Shown here: positions 8,879 through 18,010 of the stretch, piece by piece
Numbering within the stretch: position 1 is the first letter of the stretch
How the letters are laid out: every line of letters starts with the position of its first letter
NCBI GenBank assembly: GCA_017619445.1
Contig: JAFZSI010000076.1
Coordinates: 41,744 to 105,743 of the forward strand
Source: Prevotella sp.
GTDB lineage: Bacteria > Bacteroidota > Bacteroidia > Bacteroidales > Bacteroidaceae
Reading direction: 5' to 3'
Length of the DNA: 64,000 nucleotides
Program-made: the position numbers and the translations under genes
Notes under the pieces: model-generated
Databases searched by the model: none
What the model saw: the letters and a program-made list of their open reading frames with translations, nothing else
What the model was told of the DNA's origin: nothing

Positions 8879-10336
8879 ATGCTGAACTTCAAGATAATAT
8901 ACAAAATCATCGGAACGCTGCTTTACATCGAGGCAGCCATGATGATGATATGTATGCTCATGGCCATTCAATTGAATGGCGATGACACGCTGGCATTTAT
9001 CATTTCGGTGGTGATCACCATCATGGGCGGCATCATCTTCCGTTACTTAGGGCGCAACTCCGAAAACTCGCTGGGCCGCCGCGAAGCCTATCTGTTAGTG
9101 ACCCTCACATGGATTATCTTCAGTTTCTTTGGTGCACTGCCCTTCATCATCAGCGGCTACATCAACAATTTCACCGACGCTTTCTTCGAGACTATATCGG
9201 GATTCACCACCACTGGCTGCAGCATTCTCGACGATGTGGAATGCCTGCCACACGGACTGCTGTTCTGGCGCACCATGACCCAGTGGATAGGCGGTTTGGG
9301 AATCGTGTTCTTCACCATCGCCATCATCCCTTCCTTGGTTGGGGGCAACGTCAAGGTGTTCTCAGCCGAGGCCACTGGCCCCATCCGCGCCAAGATGCAC
9401 CCGCGACTGAGCACAACAGCCAAATGGATTTGGAGCATCTACTTGTTTCTCACCATTACCTGTGCATTCTTTTACTATATTTCGGGCATGGGGATGTTCG
9501 ACTGTCTGAACTACGCCATGACCACCACGGCCACGGGTGGATTCTCCACACATAATGCCAGCACGGGTTACTTCCACAATCCATACCTCGACTACACGGC
9601 CATTGCTTTCATGTTCCTGTCGGGAACCAGCTTCACGCTGCTCTACACAACCCTTTTTAAAGGACGGATCAGGCAATTTCTGAAAAACTCGGAGTTCCGT
9701 TTCTATGTGACGGTCGTTTTCATTGCCACCACCGCCATTGTGCTGATTCTCGTCAACGACAACGGCTACAAACTGGCCGATGCCATCCGTGTGGGACTGT
9801 TCCAGGTGATTTCCTTCATTACCACCACCGGTGTATTCAACGACGACGCCGCCCAGTGGCACCACATCACTTGGGTCATACTGAGCATCTGCATGATTCT
9901 TGGTGCCTGCTCAGGCTCCACCAGCGGCGGACTCAAGAGCATACGCGCCGTCATGGTGCTCACCATCCTGAGAAACGAGATACGGCGCATCATCCATCCG
10001 CGCGCCGTACTGCCCGTCAAGGTAAACGACAACAACATTCCTTATTCTTCGCAGGTGACGTTGCTCGCATTCCTTGCGGCCTACATGCTGCTGTGCCTGT
10101 TCACCTATTTCTGCATGATTCTTATGGGCATAGACAGCACCAATTCCATCACCATCTCCATCAGTTGTGCCAGCAACGTGGGACCAACCTTAGGACTGGA
10201 AATCGGTCCGACGATGTCGTGGGCCATACTGCCAGCCACAGTAAAATGGCTGCTCTCAGCCCTGATGCTCATGGGTCGTCTTGAGATTTTCACGGTTGTC
10301 GTATTATTTACCCCATCATTCTGGAAAGACAACTAA
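8879..10336 (+). CDS. trkH: Trk potassium uptake channel TrkH
   Basis: A 485-residue inner-membrane protein of the TrkH/KtrB family with repeated membrane-pore-membrane units. Pore-loop signatures are visible: ETISGFTTTGCSIL, TTTATGGFSTHN, ISFITTTGVFNDD and ISCASNVGPTLG, each with the selectivity glycine after Thr/Ser-rich sequence. GACSGSTSGGLKSIRAVM is the conserved cytoplasmic stretch after the third pore. Together with TrkA it forms the low-affinity K+ uptake system. The coding region starts 39 bases after trkA and ends before a 127-bp repeat-rich gap. Confidence 0.94.
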   Translation: MLNFKIIYKIIGTLLYIEAAMMMICMLMAIQLNGDDTLAFIISVVITIMGGIIFRYLGRNSENSLGRREAYLLVTLTWIIFSFFGALPFIISGYINNFTDAFFETISGFTTTGCSILDDVECLPHGLLFWRTMTQWIGGLGIVFFTIAIIPSLVGGNVKVFSAEATGPIRAKMHPRLSTTAKWIWSIYLFLTITCAFFYYISGMGMFDCLNYAMTTTATGGFSTHNASTGYFHNPYLDYTAIAFMFLSGTSFTLLYTTLFKGRIRQFLKNSEFRFYVTVVFIATTAIVLILVNDNGYKLADAIRVGLFQVISFITTTGVFNDDAAQWHHITWVILSICMILGACSGSTSGGLKSIRAVMVLTILRNEIRRIIHPRAVLPVKVNDNNIPYSSQVTLLAFLAAYMLLCLFTYFCMILMGIDSTNSITISISCASNVGPTLGLEIGPTMSWAILPATVKWLLSALMLMGRLEIFTVVVLFTPSFWKDN

Positions 10337-10339
10337 TAT

Positions 10340-10463
10340 TCATTTACAATTTAACAATTTACAATTTACAATTTATTTGGCTTTTGACAATTTGACAATT
10401 TACAATTTCTCATTTGTCCGGTAACACCCAAACGACCAAACACCCAAACGACCAAACGACCAA
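10340..10463 (+). repeat. Composite short tandem repeats abutting the manA start codon
   Basis: The first half (10340-10410) is built from reiterated ACAATTT/GACAATTT phrases ending in ACAATTTCTCATTTGTCC. The second half contains four 8-bp units (CAAACGAC, CAAACACC, CAAACGAC, CAAACGAC at 10429-10460) followed directly by CAA and the manA ATG. No promoter of the usual type was seen. The whole leader of manA is thus repeat sequence. Confidence 0.85.
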
Positions 10464-11438
10464 ATGTATAAGTTCAAGCCCATATTAAAATCAACCCTGT
10501 GGGGTGGTGACAGAATCATTCCATTCAAAGCAATTCCAATTGACGTTGACCATGATGTTGACATCAACCAGATTGGCGAGAGTTGGGAGTTGTCGGGAGT
10601 TGAAGGTTATGAGACCGTCGTGGCCGATGGTCCCATGGCAGGCAAGAGCCTCAACGAGCTTGTTGCCCTGTTAGGCGACCGTCTTGTGGGGCACGACAAC
10701 TATGTCCGCAGCGGCAACGAGTTCCCGTTGCTGGTGAAATTCATCGACGCACGTCAGGATTTGAGCATACAAGTACACCCCAACGACGAGATGGCACGCC
10801 AAAAAGGCAAGGAGCACGGGAAAACAGAAATGTGGTACATCATGGACTCGCAGCCCGACGCGAAAATCTACTGCGGACTGCGCCAGCAAATTACTCCCGA
10901 AGACTACAACCGGATGGTGGCCAACGACACTATCTGCGACGCCCTGGCACAATACACCGTCAGCGAGGACGATGTGTTCTACCTGCCCGCAGGGCGCATC
11001 CACTCCATCTGCACCGGGTGTTTCCTCACTGAAATCCAACAAACAAGCGACATCACCTACCGCATCTACGACTTCCGGCGGCGCGACAAAGACGGCAACT
11101 ACCGCCAGCTGCACACAAAGGAAGCTGCCGAGTGCATAGACTACCACGTGCAGGACGACTACCGCACCCACTACACGCCCCAGAAGAACCAGCGCGTGCA
11201 GCTCGTCAGTTGCCCCCACTTCACCACAGCCGTCTATGACCTCGACCAGCCCACGACGCTCGACTATTCCCGCCTCGACTCGTTCGTCATTCTCATTGGA
11301 ATGAAAGGCGAGGCCACCATCACAGACGACACTGGCCAGCAAACCACTCTGCGCGCGGGCGAGACCCTGCTCATTTCCGCAACCACAAACTCGCTTCAAG
11401 TAAGCGGAACCCTGAAATTCCTCGAGTCATACGTATAA
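10464..11438 (+). CDS. manA: Mannose-6-phosphate isomerase, type I
   Basis: Interconverts mannose 6-phosphate and fructose 6-phosphate, supplying GDP-mannose for glycans or channelling mannose into glycolysis. The 324-residue cupin protein matches the compact Bacteroidetes form. The zinc-site region LSIQVHPNDEMARQ and the downstream EMWYIMD segment are present, as is the FYLPAGRIHSI motif with the second metal histidine. The N-terminus MYKFKPILKSTLWGG is typical. The ATG directly follows tandem CAAACGAC units and no Shine-Dalgarno sequence is visible, so initiation relies on the AT-rich, unstructured leader. The downstream neighbour is convergent. Confidence 0.92.
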   Translation: MYKFKPILKSTLWGGDRIIPFKAIPIDVDHDVDINQIGESWELSGVEGYETVVADGPMAGKSLNELVALLGDRLVGHDNYVRSGNEFPLLVKFIDARQDLSIQVHPNDEMARQKGKEHGKTEMWYIMDSQPDAKIYCGLRQQITPEDYNRMVANDTICDALAQYTVSEDDVFYLPAGRIHSICTGCFLTEIQQTSDITYRIYDFRRRDKDGNYRQLHTKEAAECIDYHVQDDYRTHYTPQKNQRVQLVSCPHFTTAVYDLDQPTTLDYSRLDSFVILIGMKGEATITDDTGQQTTLRAGETLLISATTNSLQVSGTLKFLESYV

Positions 11439-11467
11439 CTGCAAACGGCAAGCTAAAAGCTAGCAGA

Positions 11468-11612
11468 ACAACGTCGCACTTTACGCTCAAATTTTCTAGA
11501 AAATCTGTGCGTAAACCCATGCTTTGTGACAATAGTACAAAGCGTGGGTTTTGCAAACCTATGGTTTACGGTTGAATTCTTTAGAAAATTTGAGCGTAAA
11601 GTGCGACGTTGT
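11468..11612. repeat. Nested inverted repeats between convergent genes (palindrome family member)
   Basis: Two arms of 31 bp, 11468-11498 and 11582-11612, are perfect reverse complements; each ends in the TTTACGCTC-AAATTTTCTA sequence. The left arm runs into a complete ATTTTCTAGAAAAT palindrome (11491-11504). Inside the loop is a second hairpin, AAACCCATGCTTTGT (11513-11527) with ACAAAGCGTGGGTTT (11537-11551), matching at 14 of 15 positions. It sits between manA (+) and the DUF4435 gene (-) and could act as a bidirectional terminator. The same pieces recur at about 24.9, 35.1-35.3, 41.8 and 53.9 kb. Confidence 0.9.
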
Positions 11613-11671
11613 GTTTGGCAATGAAATAACGGGGATTCCGGAAATCCGCTTTGCAAAAACGGTGCTGGGGT

Positions 11672-12829
11672 TTATGGCTGCTGTTGCCGGGTGTGGGCAT
11701 TCTGCTTGAGGGTGTTGGCTCCTTCTGACTTGCCCAATGGGTTGGAATCGTCCTTCTTTCCTCTCTCCTCTCTCCTATCTCCTCTTTCCTCTTTCCACTC
11801 TCCTCTCTCCTCTTTTTGAGGCTCTTGGCGTGAGGTCTGCTGCACAAAGTGGAGAATGTCGTTCTGAAGTCGGCGGAAGGGCTCGCTCATGATGTAGGAT
11901 GTGTTTTTCTTGAGCATCTGCTCCACGTCCTGCAGGCTGTGGATGTAGCACGAGAGCTCGTTGCGGCGCTGGGTATCGTGCACGGCCTGTCGGTTAATTT
12001 CGTTCTCGCGTTCGCGGCGCAGGCGGTCGCATACTTTCTTTGCGAGCGGGAACACAATTTTATCGAACAGGTGGTGGCCCTGTATATATAAATAGGTGGT
12101 TTGCGGGGTGATGCCAAGCTGCTCGATAAGTTCTTGTTTGAGTGCAAGATACGACTCCTTGGCATCGGGGTGCTGGTGTATGAATTGCGAGAGTTTCTTG
12201 TTCACCTTGCGTTTAAGGTGTTCTATGGGCTCCAATGGCTCGCGCAGGTTCAGGTTGCCCAGGTCGCAGATGCGGTTGAGGTCGGTAATGGAGAACTGGT
12301 TGTAAATGCCACGGCGGTAGTGCCACACGCTCCACACGAAAACGGGGAACAGCACCTCGGAAAAGCGGGTGAGGAAGGTGACGAAGTCTAAGTCCTGATG
12401 GTCGTTGAGGGTTGCCATGACGCAGGCGGTGTGCAGGCCCTGGGCGTAGCAGTGGTAGTTCTCAATGGCATAGACGTAGGTGTGGAAAACGTATGGATTG
12501 TCGAGTATCTGCCTCGAAGTGAGCGTGATACCCTGCAGCACATAATCGTAGTCGGCATCAACACAGGCAATGAGGTCGCGCCCCACTTTCTGCGATAGCG
12601 TGTTCATGAGCACCGACTTCTTGCCCCGCTCAAGCACGCCCTTGGATGGGAGCATCACTTCGAAATACATCTGCGGGGTCTCGTAATTGCCGAGCACGGT
12701 ACGCCAGAAAAAAATGTCGTCGTAGCTCTCGACGTAGGCCACAATCCTACGCCGCGACTTCTTAGAGTTGAGCCTGTTGGCTGCCTCTAAGTATCTTGAC
12801 GAGATATTATCGTTCAGGCGTCTGCTCAT
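11672..12829 (-). CDS. DUF4435 (TOPRIM-like) protein, partner of the adjacent ATPase
   Basis: A 385-residue protein. The N-terminal half shows the TOPRIM-type acidic pattern used by nucleases: Glu34 in YVESYDD and Asp91/Asp93/Asp95 in ACVDADYDY. DUF4435 proteins include AriB of the PARIS anti-phage system, which is activated by an ATPase partner; the gene upstream here encodes such an ATPase. The C-terminal tail (from about residue 345) is low-complexity, EERGEWKEERGDRREERG, encoded by CTCTCCTCTTTCC micro-repeats on the plus strand, and is probably an addition not needed for activity. The gene starts 117 bases after its partner, across a repeat-rich gap. A housekeeping DNA-repair role is the alternative. 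Confidence 0.7.
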   Translation of the reverse strand: MSRRLNDNISSRYLEAANRLNSKKSRRRIVAYVESYDDIFFWRTVLGNYETPQMYFEVMLPSKGVLERGKKSVLMNTLSQKVGRDLIACVDADYDYVLQGITLTSRQILDNPYVFHTYVYAIENYHCYAQGLHTACVMATLNDHQDLDFVTFLTRFSEVLFPVFVWSVWHYRRGIYNQFSITDLNRICDLGNLNLREPLEPIEHLKRKVNKKLSQFIHQHPDAKESYLALKQELIEQLGITPQTTYLYIQGHHLFDKIVFPLAKKVCDRLRRERENEINRQAVHDTQRRNELSCYIHSLQDVEQMLKKNTSYIMSEPFRRLQNDILHFVQQTSRQEPQKEERGEWKEERGDRREERGKKDDSNPLGKSEGANTLKQNAHTRQQQP

Positions 12830-12837
12830 TTGAGTAA

Positions 12838-12945
12838 AGGAGAAATGAGGAATGAGGAATTGAAAAGTGGAGTTATCGGGAGTTAACGGGAGTTAGCGGA
12901 AGTTAGCGGACAAATGAAATAATTATCAATTGTCAATTATAAATT
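12838..12945. repeat. Composite micro-repeats between the ATPase and DUF4435 genes
   Basis: Plus-strand order: AAATGAGGA-type repeats (12846-12860), four near-copies of the 10-mer GGAGTTAACG (12869-12908), the phrase GACAAATGA, then ATTATCAATTGTCAATTATAAATTATC. The segment GGAAGTTAGCGGACAAATG recurs at 20118-20138 downstream of nagB. Confidence 0.85.
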
Positions 12946-12946
12946 A

Positions 12947-13762
12947 TCACAATGTAATGTCGGTCACTTCGGTCACGCGGTCCATCCATCCGTTCATCAC
13001 GACGGCTGGCGAGTGGGTAGTGAGAATGATTTGCACGTTGGGATTGAGTTCCAAAACAAGGTCAATGAGCCGTTGCTGCCAGTCGATATGCAGGCTCACC
13101 TCAGGCTCGTCCATGAAGAACACGTAATGCTGGTTGTCCTCAACAAGCACGGTGAGCAGGATGGCCAGCATCTGCTTCTCGCCGCTCGACAGCTGGTAAG
13201 GCACCAGCGTCTCGCCAATCTGCGTAAAGCGTATCTCGTTCTCCGTGCGCACGATGCGCTTGCCCGTGTCGCTGAACAGGTCATCGACGATGTCTTGGAA
13301 ACGGGTCTTGCGCGAGGCTATCTGCTGCGCTTTCTCGGCGGAGTCGGCCCCGCCCTGCTGCAACACCTCGATGATGCGGTTGCCAATGTTCACTTGATAA
13401 TCCAAATACTTTCTTTGCAACTGAAACAGCTGCCAGTCGAGCTCGGTGGCCAGACTGAGGTCCATTTTTGCAACCATGTCGCCGTTCATAATGGGACGGT
13501 CGAACGAACGTATCACATCATAGCGAATCCACTTGGCATCCTCGGGCACCACCTTCAGGCGCACGCCCTTGAGCATGTGGCTGGGAAACTCGCCACCAGC
13601 ACTCAAGCCGCGCACCACCTTATTTAATATAGTACTCTTGCCCACACCGTTGATGCCGCTCAGGATGTTCACCTGCCGGTCCAGGTTCCACACAATGTGT
13701 TTCTTGCCACTCCAAAGCGAGTCAATCTCAATCTGTTGGATATATTCCGCAAACTTCTGCAT
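12947..13762 (-). CDS. AAA/ABC-class ATPase (AriA-like)
   Basis: A 271-residue ATPase. Walker A is SGINGVGKST (residues 35-44), the ABC signature is LSSGEKQMLAI, Walker B is YVFFMDEPEVSLHI and the switch histidine is in ILTTHSP. This is the AAA_15/AAA_21 organisation of OLD-like and PARIS ATPases but at about half their length: no long coiled-coil insertion is obvious. It precedes a DUF4435 gene on the same strand, the same order as ariA-ariB. The start has an AGGA four to ten bases upstream of ATG, and a TATATTTG -7 box lies at 13791-13798. The role (defence or repair) is inference from the pairing. Confidence 0.75.
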   Translation of the reverse strand: MQKFAEYIQQIEIDSLWSGKKHIVWNLDRQVNILSGINGVGKSTILNKVVRGLSAGGEFPSHMLKGVRLKVVPEDAKWIRYDVIRSFDRPIMNGDMVAKMDLSLATELDWQLFQLQRKYLDYQVNIGNRIIEVLQQGGADSAEKAQQIASRKTRFQDIVDDLFSDTGKRIVRTENEIRFTQIGETLVPYQLSSGEKQMLAILLTVLVEDNQHYVFFMDEPEVSLHIDWQQRLIDLVLELNPNVQIILTTHSPAVVMNGWMDRVTEVTDITL

Positions 13763-13864
13763 AGTTTTCCTGTGTTGATTTAAGATGCAGCAAATATAAT
13801 AAAAAGAGCTGAAAAACTCACTTCAAAACGTCTTTTTTTTGTTTCTGAGCCCCATTTTTCACGG

Positions 13865-13911
13865 TTTGGCAGGCAAAAAACTGCTAAATACCACAATCGT
13901 GGTATGCCAAA
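13865..13911. promoter_or_regulatory. Nested inverted repeats upstream of metY, possible operator
   Basis: Inner repeat: ATACCAC (13888-13894), AATC, GTGGTAT (13899-13905). Outer repeat: TTTGGCA (13865-13871) and TGCCAAA (13905-13911). Both arms are perfect. The inner element is centred about 32 bases upstream of the -33 box of the metY promoter, a fitting place for a sulfur- or methionine-responsive regulator. No regulator is identified. Confidence 0.5.
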
Positions 13912-13927
13912 TGCCCCATGTGTGCGA

Positions 13928-13958
13928 TTTCACGGTATGGTTTTCCGCCGTAACTTTG
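13928..13958 (+). promoter_or_regulatory. Promoter for metY-cysK
   Basis: TTTC (13928-13931), 19-base spacer, TAACTTTG (13951-13958). The predicted start near 13965 leaves a leader of about 90 bases rich in A and AGGAG-like phrases (GAAAAGGAGAAAAGGAG). No SAM riboswitch fold was recognised in it. Confidence 0.7.
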
Positions 13959-14054
13959 CACCCAGAAACATTTATTAAGGGAGAAAAGGAGAAAAGGAGT
14001 ATAGAAAAAGAAGTAATAAAATAATAATTTAAACAAAAAGAAAGGAAACAAATT

Positions 14055-15347
14055 ATGAGCGAAAAGAAACTTCACTTCGAGACACTGCAACTTCATGTAG
14101 GACAAGAGCAGCCCGACCCCGCAACCGACGCGCGTGCCGTGCCCATATATCAGACCACCAGCTATGTGTTCCGTAACTCACAGCATGCCGCCGACCGCTT
14201 CGGACTGCGCGATGCAGGCAACATCTACGGACGTCTGACAAACTCCACGCAGGGCGTGTTCGAAGACCGCGTGGCAGCGCTTGAGGGTGGCGTGGCCGGA
14301 CTGGCCGTGGCAAGCGGTGCAGCAGCCATCACATACGCTTTGCAGAACATTGCACAGGCAGGCGACCACATCGTTGCTGCCGACAACCTCTACGGAGGTT
14401 CCTATAACCTTATTACCCACACGCTGGCCACACAGGGCATCAGCAACACCATCGTCAACGTGAACGACCTTGAGGCTGTCGAGGCAGCTATCCAGCCCAA
14501 CACGAAAGTGATTTACGCTGAAACCTTCGGCAATCCCAACAGCGATGTCACTAACCTTGAAGCCGTGGCCGAAATTGCCCACAGACACAACATTCCGTTC
14601 ATCGTTGACAACACCTTCGGCACGCCGTTCCTCATCCGTCCCATCGAGCATGGAGCCGACGTCGTGGTACACTCTGCCACAAAATTCATCGGCGGACATG
14701 GCAGCAGCCTGGGCGGCGTCATCGTCGATGGCGGTACATTCGACTGGAAGGCCAACGCCGACAAGTTCCCCACCCTGGCCAAGCCCGACCCAAGCTACCA
14801 CGGTGCCGTATTTGCCGATGTAGCCGGTGCAGCAGCCTTCGTCACCCGCATCCGTGCCGTCATTCTCCGCGATACAGGTGCAGCCATCTCACCGTTCAAC
14901 GCTTTCATCCTGCTGCAGGGACTTGAGACCCTTAGCCTGCGCGTGGAGCGTCATGTGTTCAACGCGCTGCGTGTGGTGGAATTCCTTAAGAACCATCCCA
15001 AGGTGGCCAAGGTGAACCATCCCAGCTTGCCCGAACATCCCGACCACGCCCTCTACAACAAGTATTTCCCCAATGGCGGAGGCAGCATCTTCACCTTCGA
15101 AATCAAAGGCGGCGAACAAGAGGCTTGGAAGTTCATTGACTCATTGCAGATTTTCTCACTCTTAGCCAACGTTGCCGACGTGAAGAGTCTGGTGATTCAC
15201 CCCTACACCACCACCCACTCGCAGCTCTCGCCCGAAGAACTGGAACAGCAGCACATCACCCCTGCCACCATCCGCCTGAGCATCGGCACCGAGCACATCG
15301 ACGACATCATCGACGACCTCGCACAGGCTTTCGACAAAATCAGATAA
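14055..15347 (+). CDS. metY: O-acetylhomoserine sulfhydrylase
   Basis: A 430-residue PLP enzyme of the Cys/Met-metabolism family that makes homocysteine from O-acetylhomoserine and sulfide. The PLP lysine is Lys210 in [11 protein letters not shown]. Other family marks are [22 protein letters not shown] near residue 60 and the long N-terminus [30 protein letters not shown], which favours MetY over MetB/MetC (shorter, about 380 residues). It is followed by cysK after a 110-bp gap of ATCTAGAA repeats, so sulfide fixation into methionine and cysteine is grouped. The promoter and a nested palindrome lie upstream. Confidence 0.93.
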   Translation: MSEKKLHFETLQLHVGQEQPDPATDARAVPIYQTTSYVFRNSQHAADRFGLRDAGNIYGRLTNSTQGVFEDRVAALEGGVAGLAVASGAAAITYALQNIAQAGDHIVAADNLYGGSYNLITHTLATQGISNTIVNVNDLEAVEAAIQPNTKVIYAETFGNPNSDVTNLEAVAEIAHRHNIPFIVDNTFGTPFLIRPIEHGADVVVHSATKFIGGHGSSLGGVIVDGGTFDWKANADKFPTLAKPDPSYHGAVFADVAGAAAFVTRIRAVILRDTGAAISPFNAFILLQGLETLSLRVERHVFNALRVVEFLKNHPKVAKVNHPSLPEHPDHALYNKYFPNGGGSIFTFEIKGGEQEAWKFIDSLQIFSLLANVADVKSLVIHPYTTTHSQLSPEELEQQHITPATIRLSIGTEHIDDIIDDLAQAFDKIR

Positions 15348-15361
15348 AAATAGGGCTAAAA

Positions 15362-15420
15362 CCTCTATAACATCTAGAAAATCTAGAATATCTAGAACAT
15401 CTAGAGCTTCTATAACCCAA
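15362..15420 (+). repeat. ATCTAGAA short tandem repeats between metY and cysK
   Basis: Four near-copies of ATCTAGAA(AA/T) occupy 15372-15405, flanked on both sides by CT(C/T)TATAAC. The rest of the gap to 15457 is A-rich and carries no promoter match, so cysK is probably co-transcribed with metY. Confidence 0.75.
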
Positions 15421-15457
15421 TAACCCCCAAAAACAATAACAAAAAAAACATACAACT

Positions 15458-16405
15458 ATGACAAAGATTGCAAAACAACTGACCGAACTCATCGGCAACA
15501 CACCTTTGTTGGAACTCAACAAATTCTCACAAGCTAAGGGAATCAGCACCCCCATCATCGCAAAAGTAGAGTATTTCAACCCCGGCGGCAGCGTGAAGGA
15601 CCGCATCGCCCTGGCCATGATTGAGGATGCTGAGAAGCGGGGCATCATCAAACCCGGTGCAACCATCATCGAGCCCACCAGCGGCAACACAGGCGTGGGA
15701 CTGGCACTCGTTTCGGCTGTAAAAGGCTATAAACTCATCCTCACCATGCCCGAGACCATGAGCATTGAGCGCCGCAACCTGGTGAAGGCCTACGGAGCCG
15801 AAGTGCGCCTGACCAGCGGCAAGGACGGTATGCCCGGCGCCATCCGTGCAGCAGAGGAACTGCGCGACAGCATTCCCGGCAGCATCATCCTGCAGCAGTT
15901 TGAGAACGCCGCCAACCCGGAGAAGCACTACCAGACCACGGGCGAGGAAATCTGGCAGCAGACCGACGGACAAATAGACATCTTCGTGGCTGGTGTGGGC
16001 ACTGGCGGCACCATCAGCGGTGTTGCACGCCGACTGAAGGAACACAACCCCAACATTAAGATTGTGGCCGTAGAGCCCGCCTCTTCGCCCGTGCTTAGCG
16101 GTGGACAGAGCGGCCCACACAAGATTCAGGGCATCGGTGCCGGATTTGTACCCAAGACCTACGACGCACAGCTCATTGACGAGGTGCTGCCGGTGGAAAA
16201 CGACGACGCCATCCGCATAGGCCGCCAACTGGCTCAGCAGCAGGGTCTGCTCGTGGGTATCAGCTCGGGCGCTGCAGCCTTTGCCGCCTCAGAGATTGCC
16301 AAACGGCCAGAGAACCAGGGCAAGCGCATCGTAGTGCTGCTACCCGACACCGGCGAGCGCTATCTCTCTACCGTGCTCTATGCCTTTGACGAATATCCAC
16401 TATAA
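15458..16405 (+). CDS. cysK: Cysteine synthase A (O-acetylserine sulfhydrylase)
   Basis: Makes cysteine from O-acetylserine and sulfide. The 315-residue fold-type II PLP enzyme carries the PLP lysine Lys47 in [11 protein letters not shown], the substrate loop [12 protein letters not shown], the phosphate-binding [17 protein letters not shown] and the C-terminal [11 protein letters not shown]. Family length and all key residues are intact. It is downstream of metY; both use sulfide, which fits a shared transcript. Confidence 0.95.
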   Translation: MTKIAKQLTELIGNTPLLELNKFSQAKGISTPIIAKVEYFNPGGSVKDRIALAMIEDAEKRGIIKPGATIIEPTSGNTGVGLALVSAVKGYKLILTMPETMSIERRNLVKAYGAEVRLTSGKDGMPGAIRAAEELRDSIPGSIILQQFENAANPEKHYQTTGEEIWQQTDGQIDIFVAGVGTGGTISGVARRLKEHNPNIKIVAVEPASSPVLSGGQSGPHKIQGIGAGFVPKTYDAQLIDEVLPVENDDAIRIGRQLAQQQGLLVGISSGAAAFAASEIAKRPENQGKRIVVLLPDTGERYLSTVLYAFDEYPL

Positions 16406-16453
16406 AAAGAAAACTTTTCGTCATCATCATGCCTGAAATATCAAAAAATGTTG

Positions 16454-16461
16454 TATTTTTG
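16454..16461 (+). promoter_or_regulatory. -7 box for the DUF1593 gene
   Basis: TATTTTTG in the context ATGTTGTATTTTTGC, identical over 15 bases to the nagB promoter core at 19206-19221. No good TTTG is present at the right distance upstream. It places the real start codon downstream of 16461. Confidence 0.55.
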
Positions 16462-16503
16462 CCACACAGAAACCAACGTGCAACCTTTCAGACAGGAACA
16501 AAG

Positions 16504-17973
16504 ATGATGACGAAAAGACTTTTCTTGATCATTCTCATAGCGACGGCTTCTGCCGCCGCTATTTTTGCTTACGGACAACCCGTGCAGAACGCCCATGAAA
16601 CAGCCATCAACAACGAACTGAAACCCCGCCTCGTGGTGCTCACCGACATTGCGCCGGGCAACATCGAGCCCGATGACATGGAGTCGATGGTGCGCCTCAT
16701 GTGCTACGCCGACCAGGTGGAAATCGAGGCACTCATCACCACCGTGGGATGGAACTGCGACCCCTATCCCACGGAATGGGCCGACTCGCTGTGGCGCGTC
16801 ATCGATGCCTACGAGCGCGATGCGAAGAACCTGATGCGACGCTCAACACAAAAGAAGTTCCTCAGTCTGGAACAAGAAAACGGACAGCAGACAATCGGCT
16901 ACTGGCCCAGCCCTGCCTATCTGCGCAGCCGCGTGGCCTTGGGCAGCACCCGTGCGGGCATAGGAATCATCGGCAACGGTAACCGCTCGGCGGGCAGCGA
17001 CCTGATTATACGCCTTGCAGACGAGGACGACCCTCGCCCGCTGTGGATTACGGCCTGGGGAAGCGCTAACACATTGGCACAAGCCATCTGGCAAGTGCAG
17101 CAGGAACGCACGCCCGAACAGCTGAAAACTTTTCTGAACAAGCTGCGCGTCTATACCATCACCGACCAAGATATGGTTTGGGGCATGAGAATGAACCGCC
17201 CATACAGCTCACACATGTGGATGCGACGCGAGTTTGCTGCCGACCTGATGTTCGTATGGGATGAGAGCGCATGGCTGTCACAAAACGAACTGGGCAGCAA
17301 AAGCTGGCAGCAATACGCCACACACATCCAAGGACACGCGAACTTAGGACGCGCCTACCCCACCTACAAATGGGGCGTGGAAGGCGACACGCCCAGCTGG
17401 CTAAACATACTCCCCAACGGCCTGCACGACCCTTCGCAGCCCGAACAGATTGGATGGGCAGGCTGTTTCTGCCGAGACATGTGTCCCGACTCACTCACCG
17501 TGGCCTGGACCAACTGGCGGCAACCGCAGAAAAACATCTCGCGCAGCTACGAGGAGAAATTCTATCCCGACATCTTCAACGATTTCGCCGCCCGTATGCA
17601 ATGGGCAGAAAAGGGAAAAGGCAACCACAACCCCACAGTCGTAGTCAACGGAAGCAACAACAGCCTGCAGCCCCTCTGCATCGAAGCGGAAGCAGGCAGC
17701 ACGCTTCACCTCGATGCCTCGCAGTCATACGACACCGACGGCGATGCGCTGACCTTCAGCTGGTGGCAACAAACAGACCTGTCACCATCCAAGGCCGTCA
17801 TCACGTTTGAAGGGGCTACTAATTCCCCGACTGCATCCGTCGCCGACGTACAGATTCCCGCCGACGCACAGGGGCAGACCATCCACCTCATCTGCGAGGT
17901 CCACGACAATGGTCCCTTCCAATTAGCAGCCTATCGCCGTATTATTGTGAAAGTAAAAGATACAAAGGAATAA
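16504..17973 (+). CDS. Secreted DUF1593 / Sde182-type nucleoside-hydrolase-like protein
   Basis: About 489 residues from the tandem ATGs at 16504/16507; the frame is open from 16429 but a -7 box lies in between and the signal peptide (MMTKRLFLIILIATASAAAIFA) begins here. The N-terminal domain starts LVVLTDIAPGNIEPDDMESMVRLM, resembling the acidic metal-binding start of nucleoside hydrolases. The C-terminal 100 residues (VNGSNNSLQPLCIEAEAGS... to the end) form an Ig/PKD-like region (DASQSYDTDGDALTFSWWQQT), as in cellulose-binding Sde182. Relatives occur in polysaccharide-utilisation settings; the substrate is unknown. The downstream esterase is convergent. Confidence 0.8.
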   Translation: MMTKRLFLIILIATASAAAIFAYGQPVQNAHETAINNELKPRLVVLTDIAPGNIEPDDMESMVRLMCYADQVEIEALITTVGWNCDPYPTEWADSLWRVIDAYERDAKNLMRRSTQKKFLSLEQENGQQTIGYWPSPAYLRSRVALGSTRAGIGIIGNGNRSAGSDLIIRLADEDDPRPLWITAWGSANTLAQAIWQVQQERTPEQLKTFLNKLRVYTITDQDMVWGMRMNRPYSSHMWMRREFAADLMFVWDESAWLSQNELGSKSWQQYATHIQGHANLGRAYPTYKWGVEGDTPSWLNILPNGLHDPSQPEQIGWAGCFCRDMCPDSLTVAWTNWRQPQKNISRSYEEKFYPDIFNDFAARMQWAEKGKGNHNPTVVVNGSNNSLQPLCIEAEAGSTLHLDASQSYDTDGDALTFSWWQQTDLSPSKAVITFEGATNSPTASVADVQIPADAQGQTIHLICEVHDNGPFQLAAYRRIIVKVKDTKE

Positions 17974-18010
17974 GAAGTAGGAGTTAACTCCCGAACACTC
18001 CATAGGCTCA

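Noticed and set aside
13959-14054. SAM riboswitch in the metY leader
   Set aside because: The leader is A-rich with AGGAG-like phrases and shows no SAM-I or SAM-II type stems.
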